64,000 nt of DNA from NCBI GenBank assembly GCA_964570665.1, contig CAZMZH010000003.1:186001-250000 (forward strand), read 5' to 3'. The notes below the pieces were generated by a model, which was given only the letters and a program-made list of their open reading frames with translations, did not search any database and was not told where the DNA came from. Below, one piece after another: positions 62,042 to 64,000 of this stretch (its first letter is position 1; each line of letters opens with the position of its first letter). Made by a program: the position numbers and the translations under genes. Origin of the DNA: JAJDAT01 sp964570665 (GTDB lineage Bacteria; Nitrospinota; Nitrospinia; Nitrospinales; JAJDAT01).

Positions 62042-62944
62042 TTAGTTTTTTGGCGCTTCTTTATCGCGCGCGCAGCGGAAACCTACTATGCTATCTTTTC
62101 TTCCTGAGTTGGCTGCAAACCGTTTTGCGGTTCGAACGTCTACTTTACGAGCGTCCCAGGACCCGCCTCGAAAAACATGGTTTTTCTTTTTTCCAGGACC
62201 CGTCGGATTCATAATAGGCGATTCTTTATAGTAGAATTGATCGTAAAAGTCGGTTACCCATTCCGATGCATTCCCTGCCATATCAAATATCCCATAAACG
62301 CTACGGCCCATAGGAAAACTTCCGACGGGGCTCATGTATTTAAAACCGTCAGCCTCACCGGCGATATTAGCTCGTTTTTTTAAAAACTTATTGCCCCAGG
62401 GATAAATTAATCCATGAGTTCCTCGAGCTGCTTTTTCCCATTCCGCTTCTCTTGGCAACCGTTTACCTGCCCATTTACAATAGTTGGTGGCATCCATCCA
62501 TGAAACCCCCACAACAGGATACTCTGGCGTATCTAAAACTGATTGATCCCCTTGGAAAAAGGGAACCGACGGTTTGACATAATTTGCCGCTCGCATAAAC
62601 ACATTATAATCTTTTACGGATACCTCGTATTTATCTATGAAGAAAGAGTCTAAATAAACTTCTTTTTCTGGTTTTTCATCATAGCCTCCGGAATCCGAAC
62701 CGCGAGTGAACACCCCTTCCGGTATTAAAACCATTTCCCTGTCGTCGTCGCCGGTTGTAGTCTCATAGATGCTAAAATCCCGGTTGTCGTCAACGACAAG
62801 ATTTTTAGATTTAGCTTGTATTTTTCTAACTTTTTCGTCGTATTCGATCGATTTCTTGATTTCCCATACAATAGTCAAGGCGAACGCAATGGTGATGAAA
62901 AAGGCTAGAACGATTCCGACCATTAATTGCTTGTTGCTTTGCAT
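62042..62944 (-). CDS. Formylglycine-generating-enzyme-fold (SUMF1/FGE-sulfatase) membrane protein
   Basis: The 300-residue protein has an N-terminal TM anchor (MVGIVLAFFITIAFALTIVW). An FGE-sulfatase domain (about 70-297) follows: MVLIPEGVFTRGSDSGGYDEKP, VSWMDATNYCKWAGKRLPREAEWEKAAR, PWGNKF, GIFDMAGNASEWVTD, VFRGGSWDARKVDVRTAKR and a terminal GFRCAR. This fold oxidises sulfatase cysteines in true FGEs, but most bacterial members serve other roles such as EgtB-like or regulatory proteins. No sulfatase is encoded in the window. Confidence 0.88.
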   Translation of the reverse strand: MQSNKQLMVGIVLAFFITIAFALTIVWEIKKSIEYDEKVRKIQAKSKNLVVDDNRDFSIYETTTGDDDREMVLIPEGVFTRGSDSGGYDEKPEKEVYLDSFFIDKYEVSVKDYNVFMRAANYVKPSVPFFQGDQSVLDTPEYPVVGVSWMDATNYCKWAGKRLPREAEWEKAARGTHGLIYPWGNKFLKKRANIAGEADGFKYMSPVGSFPMGRSVYGIFDMAGNASEWVTDFYDQFYYKESPIMNPTGPGKKKNHVFRGGSWDARKVDVRTAKRFAANSGRKDSIVGFRCARDKEAPKN

Positions 62945-63286
62945 AAATTTTGCGCTTGTAAGGTGATTAATGACTGCGAATTGACTAGTTTACCGAGCTT
63001 GCTAAACAAAGTAAACCTTTCTATTCTATTGTTGTAAAGGGAAGAGACAGTTTAGAGCTTCGATAAAATAATTATTTTTATCTAAAACATTGAAGTTTAG
63101 CTGAAGATGTAATCATCAGGTTTTTAAACGGTTAATATTTTTAAATCCTCGGTTTGTCGCTTAAGTATTATAGATATAAATATGTTTGGGATGGTTATAA
63201 TAGTTTTGGTTATTTTTGTTTTAATTATTTAGATCTAGACTATTCTCGATAACAAACTGAAAAAACGTTTTTTAGGAAAAAATAAA
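62945..63286. other. 342-bp AT-rich divergent intergenic region
   Basis: It separates the divergent FGE-domain and inositol-phosphatase-family genes. A 16-codon hydrophobic frame at 63182-63232 has no ribosome site and is not called. No clear promoter or hairpin is visible. Confidence 0.4.
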
Positions 63287-64000
63287 ATGGAATTAATGGA
63301 AGCAAAAGATACGGCGCTTTCTTTTTTAAAACCCGCAATCGCGGAAACTTTGAAATGGTTTAGGGCGGATTTTAAAGTAGAGTTAAAAGAGGATCAAAGC
63401 CCTGTAACGATAGCGGATAAGAATACCGAAGAGATTTTGCGAAAACATATTTCTAAAAACTTTCCTGGTCACGGCATTATTGGAGAAGAATTTGGGGAGA
63501 AAACAAATGAAGGAGAATGGACTTGGACCATAGATCCAATAGATGGAACTCGTTCATTTATTCGTGGGTTGCCTTTTTATTCTATTTTGATTTCACTTTT
63601 GCATCATGGCGAACCCGTTATTGGAATCGTTTCATTTCCTGCTTTGGGAGAAACGTATTGGGCGGTTAAAGGACAGGGGGCTTATTGTGGAGATTTAAAG
63701 GTTAAAGTTTCCGAAGAAATGCGAATCGCAAAATCATTAGTGGCCACTGCCGATAGATATTGTTTCAAAGAAAAGAAGGCCTTATTTTTATTGGAATATT
63801 TGAGTCGCGAAGCAAGCTTGATTCGAACATACCCTGATGCATTCGGTCATATTTTGGCAATTCGAGGCGCGGTGGATGTTATGGTCGACCCTTGGGCTTA
63901 TATTTGGGATTTTGCGCCCTTAAAAGTGTTGGCGGAAGAAGCTGGGGGGGTATTTATCAATTTTCGAGGAAATAAAAACGATATTCGCGAGGGATCTGCA
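63287..64000 (+). CDS. Inositol-monophosphatase-family phosphatase (HisN-like), 3' end outside window
   Basis: ATG 63287 follows AGGAAA and opens a frame that runs to the last base (238 codons, no stop). It shows TIADKNTEE, the metal Glu of IIGEEFGE (65-71), the core DPIDGTRSFIRG motif with D83 and D86, and WDFAPLKVLAEEAGG with D208. These bind two or three Mg ions. DPIDGTRSFI is typical of histidinol-phosphatase HisN, but the same fold also serves inositol phosphates and PAP. The usual length is about 260 residues, so only the last 20-30 are missing. Confidence 0.92.
   Translation, partial: MELMEAKDTALSFLKPAIAETLKWFRADFKVELKEDQSPVTIADKNTEEILRKHISKNFPGHGIIGEEFGEKTNEGEWTWTIDPIDGTRSFIRGLPFYSILISLLHHGEPVIGIVSFPALGETYWAVKGQGAYCGDLKVKVSEEMRIAKSLVATADRYCFKEKKALFLLEYLSREASLIRTYPDAFGHILAIRGAVDVMVDPWAYIWDFAPLKVLAEEAGGVFINFRGNKNDIREGSA

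Noticed and set aside
63182..63232. 16-codon hydrophobic peptide frame starting MFGMVIIVLV
   Set aside because: No ribosome binding site and too short to support from sequence alone.
1..64000. Insertion sequences, phage genes, attachment sites, rRNA
   Set aside because: No transposase, integrase, terminal inverted repeats or rRNA motifs were seen on either strand.

Overview
The window is a 64 kb stretch of an AT-rich Gram-negative bacterial chromosome, densely coding on both strands. It contains no rRNA, transposase, phage or CRISPR signature. Signal peptides, lipoboxes and periplasmic enzymes point to a diderm cell. Two near-perfect sigma-54 promoter sequences, an MCP paired with a secreted c-type haem protein, a likely DUF6178 protein and abundant TPR/FG-GAP proteins would fit a marine Nitrospinota or deltaproteobacteria-like lineage. 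That placement is inference only; no marker gene here settles it.

Region 1 (1-9.1 kb) is a surface-glycan block. It has two polytopic GT-C-like proteins with TPR tails, an FAD oxidoreductase, a DegT/DnrJ aminotransferase, a WbqC-family protein and a NeuD-type hexapeptide acetyltransferase. Region 2 (9.1-18.9 kb) holds a GNAT enzyme, a Cys-rich secreted protein, tRNA-Pro(CGG), an MCP with its c-haem DUF3365 partner, an SH3/M48-protease/two-TM operon, and purH. Region 3 (19-23.2 kb) holds a DUF6178-like protein, a CobS homologue without its acidic motifs, a PgeF-like protein, and a histone-H1-like Lys/Ala protein with its own strong promoter.

Region 4 (23.2-30.8 kb) looks respiratory or redox-related: a [2Fe-2S] ferredoxin, an SlyD-like FKBP, a NarI/HdrD-type membrane Fe-S protein, a CsgG/TolB-like secreted protein, a HmuY-like protein, a DUF420 protein, and four membrane miniproteins of 32-59 aa. 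Region 5 (30.8-39 kb) has a histidine phosphatase, an ABC ATPase, a tandemly duplicated FG-GAP lipoprotein plus GT-C/TPR unit in which one FG-GAP copy survives only as a 120-bp relic, and a SprT-like protein. Region 6 (39.2-50.5 kb) has a PHB-depolymerase-like lipoprotein, mutS2, an SGNH hydrolase, a one-cysteine exported Tpx, a 52-aa protein behind a sigma-54 site, an M16C peptidase, xthA and a class 3 lipase.

Region 7 (50.5-64 kb) has tandem SGNH proteins (the upstream one behind a second, identical sigma-54 17-mer), a Cys-rich secreted protein, a permease/FG-GAP/UnbV fusion, a GT-C-like membrane protein, another SGNH protein, an FGE-sulfatase-domain protein and a 3'-truncated inositol-monophosphatase-family gene.

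The strongest themes are an expanding family of GT-C/TPR proteins and SGNH acyl-transfer or esterase proteins, probably for surface polysaccharide, with visible duplication, mosaicism and decay. Also notable are the twin sigma-54 promoters, the permease-propeller fusion and the cluster of membrane miniproteins.
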